A DNA stretch of 7,815 nt from Eubacterium sp. UBA4343 (GCA_002394235.1 DGTF01000059.1:1-7815); one strand, 5' to 3'; shown: positions 1 through 6,817, counted from the stretch's first letter. Notes: generated by a model from the sequence alone, not told the origin. Numbers and translations are program-made.

Positions 1-90
1 GAGGTCTGCGGATTGCAGCATTTTCCCGAGTTGAAAAAGAGACCGGATGATTCAGGCAAGTTTTCTGAAAGAGATATAAATCATATGGAT
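1..90. other. Window edge, no gene identified
   Basis: This stretch lies beyond the terminator of the rRNA methyltransferase. Plus-strand frame 1 is open from base 1 to a TGA at 115-117 (38 codons), and frame 3 is open to a TGA at 48-50. Either could be the tail of a convergent plus-strand gene, but open frames this short are expected by chance and I recognise neither peptide. The frame 1 stop would also fall inside the hairpin of the minus-strand terminator, which makes it less attractive. A weak 5-bp inverted repeat (51-55 with 65-69) is present. I assign nothing here. Confidence 0.3.
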
Positions 91-147
91 AAAAATCTGC
101 CTCGCCCCGCGAGATGAAACTTTTGTTTCTAAGTCACACGGGGCAGG
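91..147 (-). terminator. Intrinsic terminator after the rRNA methyltransferase gene
   Basis: On the minus strand a GC-rich hairpin begins 10 bases after the methyltransferase stop codon. Arm 139-147 pairs with 100-109, allowing one bulged base at 103. An inner 5-bp stem (116-120 with 125-129) closes a four-base loop. The hairpin is followed two bases later by a run of five U residues in the transcript (A run at 91-95 on the plus strand). This is the layout of a Rho-independent terminator and ends the methyltransferase transcript. No T run follows on the plus strand, so it looks unidirectional. Confidence 0.75.
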
Positions 148-157
148 ATGGGTTCCG

Positions 158-940
158 TCATCTCTGATCATGCGCCGCATACATCAAAAGAGCGGACGCG
201 ACAGCCGCATTCAGAGATTCTACCTTTCCCTCCATAGGGATCCGGATCAGCACATCAGCCTTCGCGGAAAGCACATCACTAAGACCGTTTCCCTCATTTC
301 CGATCAGAAAGGCAGTTCCGCCGGTGTAATCCTCACCGCGATAGGTATTTTTCCCCTTGAGATGAGCAGCAAAAATTCTCACCCGCTTCTCCTTCAGCCA
401 GCTGCAGACATCTGCGAGGTCGTCTTCTCTGCGGAACGGGACCCTGTAAATTGATCCCATTGTAGACCGGATCACCTTGGGCTGAAATACATCCGCAGTC
501 CTGCTGCTCATAAAGATTCCGGTTACGCCGGCTCCTTCTGCAGTCCGAAGGATTGTTCCGAGATTCCCCGGGTCCTGCAGGTCCTCCAGGATCATCACGA
601 GCGATGCGCGTCCGGATCCTCCGAGAAGCTGTTCCCGTGTATACTCCGGCATTCCGGCAACCGTAAGTATGCCCTGAGGTGTCTTCGTATCACACATTCG
701 TTCAAAAACCGGGTCCGAGACGGTTTCGAACGAGATTCCCTTCAACGTATCGTCTGATCTGTATTCATTCAAAAATGTTTCGGAAACAAATACATTCTTC
801 CGCAGTTTTTCCGGAGTTTCCCGAAAAAGCTTAAGGCCCTCCGCCACGAAGCAGTGATCCTCCCTGCGGACTTTGGATTTTTTATTTAATTGGATTACCC
901 TCTTAACCTGTGCGTTTGTTATACTGGTGATCACCGTCAT
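158..940 (-). CDS. SpoU/TrmH-family rRNA 2'-O-methyltransferase
   Basis: Predicted S-adenosylmethionine-dependent RNA ribose 2'-O-methyltransferase of the SPOUT class, acting in the cytoplasm, most likely on 23S rRNA. The 260-residue length is normal. Residues about 20-100 form the substrate-binding domain and about 112-258 the knotted methyltransferase domain. All three SpoU motifs are visible: motif 1 DPGNLGTILRTAEGAG (123-138, with Asn126 and Arg132), motif 2 LIGNEGNGLSD (212-222, with Glu216) and motif 3 IPMEGKVESLNAAVASAL (234-251, with Ser242 and Asn244). The family includes RlmB, TsnR-like proteins and the Bacillus YsgA protein; the exact target nucleotide cannot be read from sequence, so I give no symbol. 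The start is uncertain: the ATG at 940 sits only 3 bases from its AGGAG, while an in-frame GTG at 934 sits 9 bases away and would give a protein beginning ITSITNAQVK, like many relatives. A strong terminator separates it from pfkA upstream, so it is probably monocistronic. Confidence 0.93.
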   Translation of the reverse strand: MTVITSITNAQVKRVIQLNKKSKVRREDHCFVAEGLKLFRETPEKLRKNVFVSETFLNEYRSDDTLKGISFETVSDPVFERMCDTKTPQGILTVAGMPEYTREQLLGGSGRASLVMILEDLQDPGNLGTILRTAEGAGVTGIFMSSRTADVFQPKVIRSTMGSIYRVPFRREDDLADVCSWLKEKRVRIFAAHLKGKNTYRGEDYTGGTAFLIGNEGNGLSDVLSAKADVLIRIPMEGKVESLNAAVASALLMYAAHDQR

Positions 941-943
941 CTT

Positions 944-948
944 CTCCT
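944..948 (-). promoter_or_regulatory. Ribosome binding site of the methyltransferase, start-deciding
   Basis: AGGAG on the minus strand. It lies 3 bases before the ATG at 940 and 9 bases before the GTG at 934. The usual spacing of about 6-9 bases favours the GTG, which would shorten the protein by two residues. Either start gives the same domain content. Confidence 0.5.
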
Positions 949-1024
949 GCTTCTCTGTTCTGTTAATTTCATGAAATATTTTGGAGTCTCGTAAAACATT
1001 CAGAAAATTATCAAACCAATCCTA

Positions 1025-1051
1025 TTACAAGGCGGCACTTTGTAAAGCCGC
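1025..1051. repeat. Small overlapping inverted repeats
   Basis: TTACAA (1025-1030) pairs with TTGTAA (1040-1045), and alternatively GCGG (1032-1035) pairs with CCGC (1048-1051) around a CTTT/AAAG core. The two pairings cannot form together. This marks the low-coordinate edge of the palindrome cluster. It is weak evidence on its own. Confidence 0.4.
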
Positions 1052-1072
1052 ACCCGGTACATCAATCCGGTT

Positions 1073-1109
1073 AGCGAGATAAAACACGCTGCGCGAGTTT
1101 TATCTCGCT
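1073..1109. repeat. Near-perfect intergenic palindrome (13-bp stem)
   Basis: AGCGAGATAAAAC at 1073-1085 is the exact reverse complement of 1097-1109. Inside, after one A/A mismatch, CGC (1087-1089) can pair with GCG (1093-1095) around a three-base loop, so almost the whole 37 bases fold on themselves. No T run follows on either strand, so it is not a standard intrinsic terminator. It lies in the presumed leader or promoter region of the methyltransferase. It could be a dispersed palindromic repeat, a transcript-end processing element or a protein-binding site; the sequence alone does not decide. Confidence 0.7.
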
Positions 1110-1111
1110 AT

Positions 1112-1166
1112 CGCGACGCTCGCCGCACACGAATACTTCGCATTCGGCTGCGGCTCACTGTTCGCG
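1112..1166. repeat. Nested inverted repeat in the intergenic palindrome cluster
   Basis: GCCGCA (1122-1127) pairs with TGCGGC (1149-1154). After a 2x2 mismatch, CGAAT (1130-1134) pairs with ATTCG (1142-1146) around a seven-base loop. An outer CGCGA (1112-1116) can pair with TCGCG (1162-1166). It begins two bases after the 13-bp palindrome, so the two hairpins would stack side by side. No coding frame or T run goes with it. Together they look like one composite repeat unit. Confidence 0.6.
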
Positions 1167-1266
1167 TAATTAAACAGCGCTCTGCCCGGCAAAGAAAGAA
1201 TGTTCTGCTATGGCTGCATCAATTGCAGGTCACAGCGCTTTTGTCATGACTTCCCGCACGGAATGC

Positions 1267-1328
1267 AAAAAGGCTGCCACACGAAATGAGTCCGGAAGAG
1301 ATCTCTCTCCGTATTTCGTGTGGCAGCC
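1267..1328 (-). terminator. Strong intrinsic terminator of pfkA
   Basis: A perfect 16-bp stem (1313-1328 with 1272-1287) follows the pfkA stop codon by 26 bases on the minus strand. It is followed directly by five U residues in the transcript (A run at 1267-1271). The 25-base loop contains further self-complementarity around the palindrome AGAGATCTCT. There is no T run on the plus-strand side, so it acts in one direction. It should isolate the methyltransferase gene from the pfkA and dnaE transcripts. Confidence 0.9.
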
Positions 1329-1354
1329 CCTGCAGTAAACAGGCCCTGCGCCTG

Positions 1355-2347
1355 TTATTTCATGACATAGTTATAAGAAAGGGTCTTGGCAAGCTCAACC
1401 TCATATTCAGACAGAGACTTCTTCATCGCAAGTGCTTCGTTGATATCGAAATCGACAAACTGTCCATTCTTGTATGCGACAACTCTCTTGGTTTTTCCAC
1501 TGATCAGCAGATCCACCGCATATGCCCCCATAATGGTAGCATACATTCTGTCCTTGCAGCTCGGACTTCCTCCACGCTGCATATGGCCGAGGATGGTGGC
1601 ACGTGTGCCGATTCCGGTAGCTGCCTCAATCCGCTTTGCCATAGCCTGCGAGTGGCCGATTCCCTCTGCGTTGATGATGATGTGGTGCTTTTTGCCCTTC
1701 TTACGGGTCTCAATGATGTGATTGATGATCGTCTGCTCGTCATAATCGTATTTCTCCGGCAGAAGAACATCCTCCGCTCCGGATGCAATTCCGCACCAAA
1801 GTGCAATATATCCGGCATTTCTTCCCATTACCTCAATGATCGAACATCTCTCATGAGAAGTCGAGGTATCACGTACCTTATCAATGGCTTCCATTGCCGT
1901 ATTCACTGCAGTATCGAAACCGATCGTGTACTCTGTGCAGGCAATATCCAGGTCGATGGTTCCCGGAACGCCGATGGCATTGATCCCTTTATCCGCAAGC
2001 TTCTGGGCTCCCGCAAACGAACCGTCGCCGCCTACAACAACCAGTCCGTCAATCCCGTATTTGTTGCATGTGGCAACCGCCTTGTCGATTCCCTCGTCGG
2101 TGCGCATCTCTGCGCAGCGCGCGGAATACAGAATTGTTCCGCCCTTTCCGATAATATCAGAAACGTCCTTGGCATTCAGGTCAACAATTTCTTCGTTGAT
2201 CAGTCCTTCATACCCTTTCAGGATTCCCTTAACCTTAAGTCCCTTGCCGATCGCACGACGGGTAGCCGCACGAACCGCCGCATTCATGCCCGGCGCGTCA
2301 CCGCCACTGGTAAGGATACCTATTGTTTTGACTTTACTTTCTGCCAT
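1355..2347 (-). CDS. pfkA: ATP-dependent 6-phosphofructokinase
   Basis: Phosphorylates fructose 6-phosphate to fructose 1,6-bisphosphate with ATP, the committed step of glycolysis, as a cytoplasmic tetramer. The protein has 330 residues (bacterial PfkA is about 320). The start at 2347 is chosen because GGAGG lies 7 bases upstream and the residues after it, through LTSGGDAPGMNAAVR (12-26), match the family; an in-frame ATG at 2371 lacks this site. GGDGS at 106-110 has Gly where PPi-dependent enzymes have Asp, indicating ATP use. The catalytic loop is TIDLD (130-134), with Asp132 and Asp134 at the E. coli Asp127 and Asp129 positions. Substrate-binding Arg167, Met174-Gly-Arg176, Glu228, Arg249, and His255 and Arg258 in GHMQRGGSP are present. 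Oddities: Leu133 replaces the usual Asn, and Ala59 sits where E. coli has effector-binding Arg54, although Arg26, Arg30 and Arg159 are kept. Allosteric behaviour may therefore differ. It follows dnaE by 151 bases and has its own candidate promoter. Confidence 0.97.
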   Translation of the reverse strand: MAESKVKTIGILTSGGDAPGMNAAVRAATRRAIGKGLKVKGILKGYEGLINEEIVDLNAKDVSDIIGKGGTILYSARCAEMRTDEGIDKAVATCNKYGIDGLVVVGGDGSFAGAQKLADKGINAIGVPGTIDLDIACTEYTIGFDTAVNTAMEAIDKVRDTSTSHERCSIIEVMGRNAGYIALWCGIASGAEDVLLPEKYDYDEQTIINHIIETRKKGKKHHIIINAEGIGHSQAMAKRIEAATGIGTRATILGHMQRGGSPSCKDRMYATIMGAYAVDLLISGKTKRVVAYKNGQFVDFDINEALAMKKSLSEYEVELAKTLSYNYVMK

Positions 2348-2354
2348 TATCGTT

Positions 2355-2359
2355 CCTCC
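2355..2359 (-). promoter_or_regulatory. Ribosome binding site of pfkA, start-deciding
   Basis: GGAGG on the minus strand, 7 bases before the ATG at 2347. It fixes the start there rather than at the upstream in-frame ATG at 2371. Confidence 0.85.
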
Positions 2360-2410
2360 GATTCTACACATTAGATGTATTCGATGTATCAGAATAACTG
2401 TAATTCCTGA

Positions 2411-2455
2411 TTTCCGGGCTGCCCTTACGTCCCTGTTCCGGCGATAGACCGGAAA
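2411..2455 (-). promoter_or_regulatory. Competing hairpins in the pfkA leader
   Basis: In the pfkA transcript, one segment (2449-2455) can pair with either of two downstream copies of its complement: TTCCGG with CCGGAA (2436-2441, 6 bp, seven-base loop) or TTTCCGG with CCGGAAA (2411-2417, 7 bp, larger loop). The pairings exclude each other. Neither is followed by a T run, so this is not a normal terminator. A regulatory role is only an inference. Confidence 0.3.
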
Positions 2456-2483
2456 AAGGCCAATGTCTGCCCAAGCATTTTAT

Positions 2484-2512
2484 ATTTTAATGCAAATTCT
2501 ATTGCATTTCAA
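2484..2512 (-). promoter_or_regulatory. Candidate housekeeping promoter for pfkA
   Basis: On the minus strand a -35 box TTGAAA (2507-2512) is separated by exactly 17 bases from a -10 box TAAAAT (2484-2489). Each box differs from the sigma-A consensus at one position. It overlaps the dnaE stop codon. Transcription would begin near 2477 and leave a pfkA leader of about 130 bases. AT-rich sequence can match by chance, so this remains a prediction. Confidence 0.5.
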
Positions 2513-5500
2513 TGCGCTTTTCAACAACTTTCACGTTGTCACCGCCGAATTTTTGCTTCAAAGTGACGAGAACTCCTCCGGCATCTTCCGCGTCAGTAAA
2601 ACAGTTCATCCTCTTCATTGCGCGTTCTTTCTCCAGATAGACGATGACCCGGTCCGTTCCGGGGAAAGGTGAGACAATGTCCCGAATATCTTTTTCCTCC
2701 TGTTCAAAGGCATCTCTGTCCGGAAAACGAATCCAGATCTCTGCCGGAACCTCGGAAAAGGGAATCACTCTTTCCAGAATGAGCTTGCTTGGCCGGTCTT
2801 CTTCCACAGAAACCCTGCCGCGGATGAACACCTTTGCGTCAGTATCAATCATACCTGAATACTGCTCATAGCTTTTTGGAAATACGATGATTTCCATTGT
2901 GCCGAGAAGATCTTCCAGCGTCAGAAACGCCATCGTCTGATTTGTTTTAGTGTATTTGATCGTCTTGGCAGTGATCATACCGCCTACCGTAACCCGGTTT
3001 CCGTCTCCGACCTTCGAGATCCCGCTCTCTTCGTCCGGAAGGAAGTCCGTCGTCACCGCAGATACGTTTTTTCTCCACTTTTCCTCATATTTTTCGAGGG
3101 GATGACCGCTGATATAGATTCCAGTCACCTCCTTCTCAAAGGCAAGTTTTTCCTCTTTATTAAATTCCCCGACATCGGGCAGGCGTATCTCAAACTGTTT
3201 TCCGGCCTCTTCGCCCATAAAATCAAAGAGATTCATCTGCCCGGTCAGGTTGTTTTTCCTGTCCTGGCTGACCTGATCCAGGATCAGACTGTACACCTGC
3301 ATATACTGCCTGCGGGTACCGCCAAAGCAGTCAAAGGCTCCTGCCTTGATGAAATTTTCCAGCGTCCGCTTGTTGACTTCTCTGCCGGAAAGTCTCTCAC
3401 AGAAGTCTCTCAGGCTCTTGAACGGACCGTTCAGCGCCCGTTCCGCTTCTATTGCCTCCATCACCGGGCGTCCGATTCCCTTCACGGCCGAAAGAGCATA
3501 ACGGATCTTTCCGCCTTCCACCGAGAACGAACTCTCGCTCCGATTGATATCCGGAGGGAGAATTTCAATGCCCATCTTCCTGCAGTGCAGCATATATTCA
3601 GAGCATTTCCCCGCATTGTCGATGACCGAAGTCATCAGCGCAGCCATAAACTCGACCGGATAATAGCATTTCAGCCACGCTGTCTGGAAGGTCACAACCG
3701 CGTAGCAGGCGGCGTGACTTTTATTAAACGCATACCGTGCAAAATCGATCATCTCGTCATAGATTTTATTTGCCGTCTTTTCATCGATTCCGTTGCGGAT
3801 GCAGCCCGGGATATTTTTCTCCTCGCTGCCGTAGACAAAATTCTGGCGTTCCTCCTCCATGACGTGCATTTTCTTCTTTGACATTGCCCGCCGCAGCAGG
3901 TCAGCGCTTCCGTAGGAATAGCCGGCGAGCTCGCGGACGATGTTGATGACCTGTTCCTGATAGATGATGCATCCATAGGTGGACTTCAGGATCGGCTCAA
4001 GCTGTGGGGTGTCATACCGTACCAGTTCCGGGTGTTTTTTCCCTTTGATATAGTCAGGAATAAAGTCCATAGGACCCGGGCGATAAAGCGCCACACCCGC
4101 GACGATGTCCTCCAGAGAGGTGGGCTTCAGTTCCTTCATGAAGCTCGTCATTCCCGCGGACTCCAGCTGGAACACCCCCTCGCACCGGCCCTCTCCGATC
4201 ATCTTCATCACCTTCGGGTCATTATAATCAACCTTTCGCAGATCAATTTTCAGTCCGGTTCTCCTCTCCGCCATATTTGTGGCATCCTGAATCACCGTCA
4301 GCGTCCGGAGCCCGAGAAAATCCATTTTGAGAAGGCCGAGTTCCTCCAGCTCCGTCATGTTATACTGTGTAGTGATAGTGCCATCCGCCGCTCTCTGGAG
4401 CGGTACAAACTCGTCTACCGGTCTGGATGAAATAACCACGCCAGCTGCATGCATGGAGGTGTGCCTTGGCAGTCCCTCCAGCTTTCTCGCCATATCAATC
4501 AGATGATGTACCTGTTCGTCAGAGTCGTATGCCCTCTTCAGATCCGGATTCATCGTCAGTGCCTTGTCAATCGTGATGTTTAACTCATTCGGTATCATCT
4601 TCGCGGTGGCATCACAGAGTGCATAGGGCAGGTCCATAACGCGGCCGACGTCACGGATCGCGTTTCGCGCGGCCATCGTACCAAAGGTGACGATCTGAAC
4701 CACCCGATCCTTATGGTATTTTCTTACGACGTAATCAATGACCTCCTGTCTCTGTTCGAACCCGAAATCCACGTCAATATCCGGCATGGATACCCTCTCC
4801 GGATTCAGAAAACGTTCAAAAAGCAGACTGTACTTCAGTGGGTCCAGTTCCGTGATTCCCATCGTGTAGGATACCATGCTTCCCGCAGCGCTTCCTCTTC
4901 CAGGGCCGACAGGAATGTGATGCTCCTTTGCGAAATGAACATAGTCCCAGACGATCAGAAAATAATCGACATACCCCATGGTGCGGATCGTATTCAGTTC
5001 ATATTCCAGGCGGTCGCGGATTTCCTGCGTGACCGGGTGGTAGAGCCGTTCCGCGCCGTCATAGCACAGTTTCTGAAGATAAGTCCACGAGGTAAAGCCC
5101 TCCGGCACCTCGTATTTCGGAAGCTTCAGCTCATGAAAGCGGATCTCGACCTGGCATCTGTCTGCAATCTTCTGGGTATTGTCAAGCGCCTGCCTGGCAT
5201 AGGGAAACAGAGCTGCCATCTCCTCCTCGGACTTCACATAATATTGCCCGCCCTCATATCGCAGACGGTTTTCATCGCTGACCTTTTTCCCAGTCTGAAT
5301 ACACAGAAGAATGTCATGGGCATCGGCATCCTCCGCTCTTGTGTAATGACAGTCATTCGTACACACAAGTTCAATGCCCGTTTCCTCACTCATCCGCAGC
5401 AGCTGTGGATTTACGATTCTCTGCGCGGGAATTCCATGATCCTGCAGTTCAAGAAAAAAATTACCCTTTCCGAAGATATCCTCATACCGGAGAGCCGCGG

Positions 5501-5969
5501 CTTTTGCCTCCTCGTAACGGTTTCTTGCAAGGTTTGAAGCAACCTCTCCCGCCAGACAGGCGGAAAGCGCGATGATCCCTTCGTGATATTTTCTGAGAAG
5601 CTCCAGGTCTACTCTCGGCTTATAATAAAAGCCCTCTGTAAAGCCCCGGCTGGTAATTTTCATCAGATTGTGATATCCCTGCAGATTTTCCGCAAGCAGG
5701 ATCAGATGATAATAGCGGTTCTCACCGGACGCGGATTCCCGGTCAAACCTTGACCCTGGCGCTACATAAACTTCGCACCCGAGGATGGGCTTTATTCCCT
5801 GGGCCATGCACTCCTTGTAGAACTGAATACAGCCGTACATCACACCGTGGTCTGTAATCGCCGCGGCGTTCATGCCGAGTTCCTTTACCCGTGCGACATA
5901 ATCTCTGATCTTATTTGATCCGTCCAGGAGGCTGTATTCCGTATGAACATGCAGATGTACAAAACTCAT
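2499..5969 (-). CDS. dnaE: DNA polymerase III alpha subunit, DnaE type
   Basis: Replicative C-family DNA polymerase of 1156 residues, a usual DnaE length. The N-terminal PHP domain (about 1-210) starts HLHVHTEYSLLDG and keeps a full set of likely metal ligands: His7, His9, Asp16, His41, Glu66, His88, Cys138, Asp206 and His208. The polymerase core carries GPGRGSAAGS (355-364), PDIDVDF (396-402, catalytic Asp399 and Asp401) and KMDFLGLRT (548-556, third catalytic Asp550). YQEQV (670-674) and FNKSHAACYA (748-757) follow. QMNLFDF (911-917) fits the beta-clamp binding motif. A helix-hairpin-helix segment lies near 824-833 and an OB-fold near 993-1035. Domain order separates it from PolC, which has an internal exonuclease. 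The ATG at 5969 is preferred; a GTG at 5978 overlaps the cvfB stop but is poorly placed relative to the weak GAAAGAG site. The gap to cvfB is 5 bases, implying translational coupling. Many Clostridia pair a DnaE with PolC; PolC is not in this window. Confidence 0.98.
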   Translation of the reverse strand: MSFVHLHVHTEYSLLDGSNKIRDYVARVKELGMNAAAITDHGVMYGCIQFYKECMAQGIKPILGCEVYVAPGSRFDRESASGENRYYHLILLAENLQGYHNLMKITSRGFTEGFYYKPRVDLELLRKYHEGIIALSACLAGEVASNLARNRYEEAKAAALRYEDIFGKGNFFLELQDHGIPAQRIVNPQLLRMSEETGIELVCTNDCHYTRAEDADAHDILLCIQTGKKVSDENRLRYEGGQYYVKSEEEMAALFPYARQALDNTQKIADRCQVEIRFHELKLPKYEVPEGFTSWTYLQKLCYDGAERLYHPVTQEIRDRLEYELNTIRTMGYVDYFLIVWDYVHFAKEHHIPVGPGRGSAAGSMVSYTMGITELDPLKYSLLFERFLNPERVSMPDIDVDFGFEQRQEVIDYVVRKYHKDRVVQIVTFGTMAARNAIRDVGRVMDLPYALCDATAKMIPNELNITIDKALTMNPDLKRAYDSDEQVHHLIDMARKLEGLPRHTSMHAAGVVISSRPVDEFVPLQRAADGTITTQYNMTELEELGLLKMDFLGLRTLTVIQDATNMAERRTGLKIDLRKVDYNDPKVMKMIGEGRCEGVFQLESAGMTSFMKELKPTSLEDIVAGVALYRPGPMDFIPDYIKGKKHPELVRYDTPQLEPILKSTYGCIIYQEQVINIVRELAGYSYGSADLLRRAMSKKKMHVMEEERQNFVYGSEEKNIPGCIRNGIDEKTANKIYDEMIDFARYAFNKSHAACYAVVTFQTAWLKCYYPVEFMAALMTSVIDNAGKCSEYMLHCRKMGIEILPPDINRSESSFSVEGGKIRYALSAVKGIGRPVMEAIEAERALNGPFKSLRDFCERLSGREVNKRTLENFIKAGAFDCFGGTRRQYMQVYSLILDQVSQDRKNNLTGQMNLFDFMGEEAGKQFEIRLPDVGEFNKEEKLAFEKEVTGIYISGHPLEKYEEKWRKNVSAVTTDFLPDEESGISKVGDGNRVTVGGMITAKTIKYTKTNQTMAFLTLEDLLGTMEIIVFPKSYEQYSGMIDTDAKVFIRGRVSVEEDRPSKLILERVIPFSEVPAEIWIRFPDRDAFEQEEKDIRDIVSPFPGTDRVIVYLEKERAMKRMNCFTDAEDAGGVLVTLKQKFGGDNVKVVEKRIEMQ

Positions 5970-5974
5970 TCTGA

Positions 5975-6817
5975 TCACTCTTTCAGATAAATCTGTCCGT
6001 CATCGAGCCGTATTTTTCTTTCCTTCAGAAGATGACCGATCGCGCGCTTGAATGCAGCCTTTGAGATTCCGAAGCGGCTGTTAATCAGTTCAGGATCCGC
6101 TTTGTCATCAAACGGAAGAACGCCTCCCTCCTCGCGGATGGCTTCTTCGATCCTCTCTGCGTCCGTATCCATCTGAAGATAAGCCTTCTGCTTGGTCGTG
6201 ACAGTCAGTTTTCCGTCCTCCCGGATCTGTGTGATCCGAACCTTCAGTATCTCTCCCGGCCGGAATTCTCCCTGTGCGTCTTTTTTCGGGATGAGAGCAG
6301 AATATTTGTCATCTACGGCAACAAAAACGCCGAAGTTTTTGCTCTGTTCATATACCCTTCCCTGCACCACATCGCCGACACTGTACGGGGAATCCGTATG
6401 AAGATAGTGATAGACCTTCATTGTCGCGCAAAGGCGCCCGCTCTTGTCAATATAGAGAGCGACCAGAACATCGTCATTTTTTTCAACCTTGCAGGTCTGT
6501 TCATGGAAGGGGAGCAGAAGATCCTTTTCCAGCCCCCAGTCCAGGAACGCTCCGATGCGCGTTGTATCCTTCACCCTGAGAACCGCAGTCTCCCCGAGTT
6601 CTACCTTTGGTGTGTTTGTCGTTGCAATCAGCCGGTCACTCGAATCCCGATACAAAAATACCTCGACAGGGGTGCCAATCTCCGCCCCAACCGGCACCTG
6701 TCTGGCTGGCAGGAGCACCTGCTGCTCCTTTCCAGCCTTCGGGTCATCGGAAAGATATACTCCGAAGTCCTGTCTCTTCAGCACTCTCAGCACCTGTTTT
6801 TTCCCTAATTCCAACAT
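5975..6817 (-). CDS. cvfB: CvfB/YitL-type S1 RNA-binding protein
   Basis: Predicted cytoplasmic RNA-binding protein of 280 residues, matching the CvfB (YitL) family in length and architecture. Three S1-like OB folds lie at about 1-65, 72-134 and 146-210, followed by a winged-helix domain at about 218-278 (SRFGISKAAFKRAIGHLLKE, 247-266). S1 signatures are visible in GAFLDWGLEKDLLLPF (89-104), and in VGDVVQGRVYEQSKNFGVFV (147-166) followed by SALIP (173-177). Known family members influence virulence-gene expression in Staphylococcus aureus and bind RNA; the molecular role in Clostridia is not established. The ATG at 6817 is chosen because AAGGA lies 9 bases upstream; the reading frame extends to a TTG at 6862 but has no supporting site there. 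The stop lies 5 bases before dnaE and the start 82 bases after the thioesterase, so the three genes are probably co-transcribed. Confidence 0.9.
   Translation of the reverse strand: MLELGKKQVLRVLKRQDFGVYLSDDPKAGKEQQVLLPARQVPVGAEIGTPVEVFLYRDSSDRLIATTNTPKVELGETAVLRVKDTTRIGAFLDWGLEKDLLLPFHEQTCKVEKNDDVLVALYIDKSGRLCATMKVYHYLHTDSPYSVGDVVQGRVYEQSKNFGVFVAVDDKYSALIPKKDAQGEFRPGEILKVRITQIREDGKLTVTTKQKAYLQMDTDAERIEEAIREEGGVLPFDDKADPELINSRFGISKAAFKRAIGHLLKERKIRLDDGQIYLKE

Larger units (their letters stand above)
941..1266. other. Gene-free gap with clustered palindromes
   Basis: About 326 bases between the pfkA terminator and the methyltransferase start. I see no coding region, tRNA or insertion sequence. 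Bases 941-1020 are AT-rich and should carry the methyltransferase promoter. The best -10-like element is GATAAT (minus strand, near 1007-1012), but I find no matching -35, so I do not call a promoter. Bases 1025-1180 are GC-rich and packed with inverted repeats, listed separately. Bases 1181-1260 hold a small hairpin (CTGCA with TGCAG around 1214-1228) and a second copy of the palindrome AGCGCT (1175-1180 and 1233-1238). Confidence 0.6.

Noticed and set aside
1..117. Plus-strand open frame from the window edge to TGA at 115-117
   Set aside because: Thirty-eight open codons are likely by chance, no family is recognisable, and the stop falls inside the methyltransferase terminator.
1073..1109. 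The 13-bp palindrome as an intrinsic terminator
   Set aside because: Neither strand has a U run after the stem, and pfkA already has a textbook terminator at 1267-1328.
1286..2374. A 362-codon plus-strand open frame antisense to pfkA
   Set aside because: It mirrors the pfkA codon structure, starts inside the pfkA terminator hairpin, and its translation shows no recognisable domain. The pfkA frame on the other strand is unmistakable.
2374..2389. Tandem GATGTAT copies in the pfkA leader
   Set aside because: Two 7-base copies 9 bases apart in AT-rich DNA are too short and too few to call a repeat or an operator.
2436..2457. TTCCGG hairpin with neighbouring A/T run as a dnaE terminator
   Set aside because: On the minus strand the T run lies before the stem, not after it. 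On the plus strand the stem is followed by A residues, so it fits a terminator on neither strand.
3102..5537. Long plus-strand open frames opposite dnaE (3102-3881, 4032-4430, 4713-5537)
   Set aside because: All lie fully within the conserved dnaE coding sequence on the other strand, and their translations look like unstructured shadow peptides.
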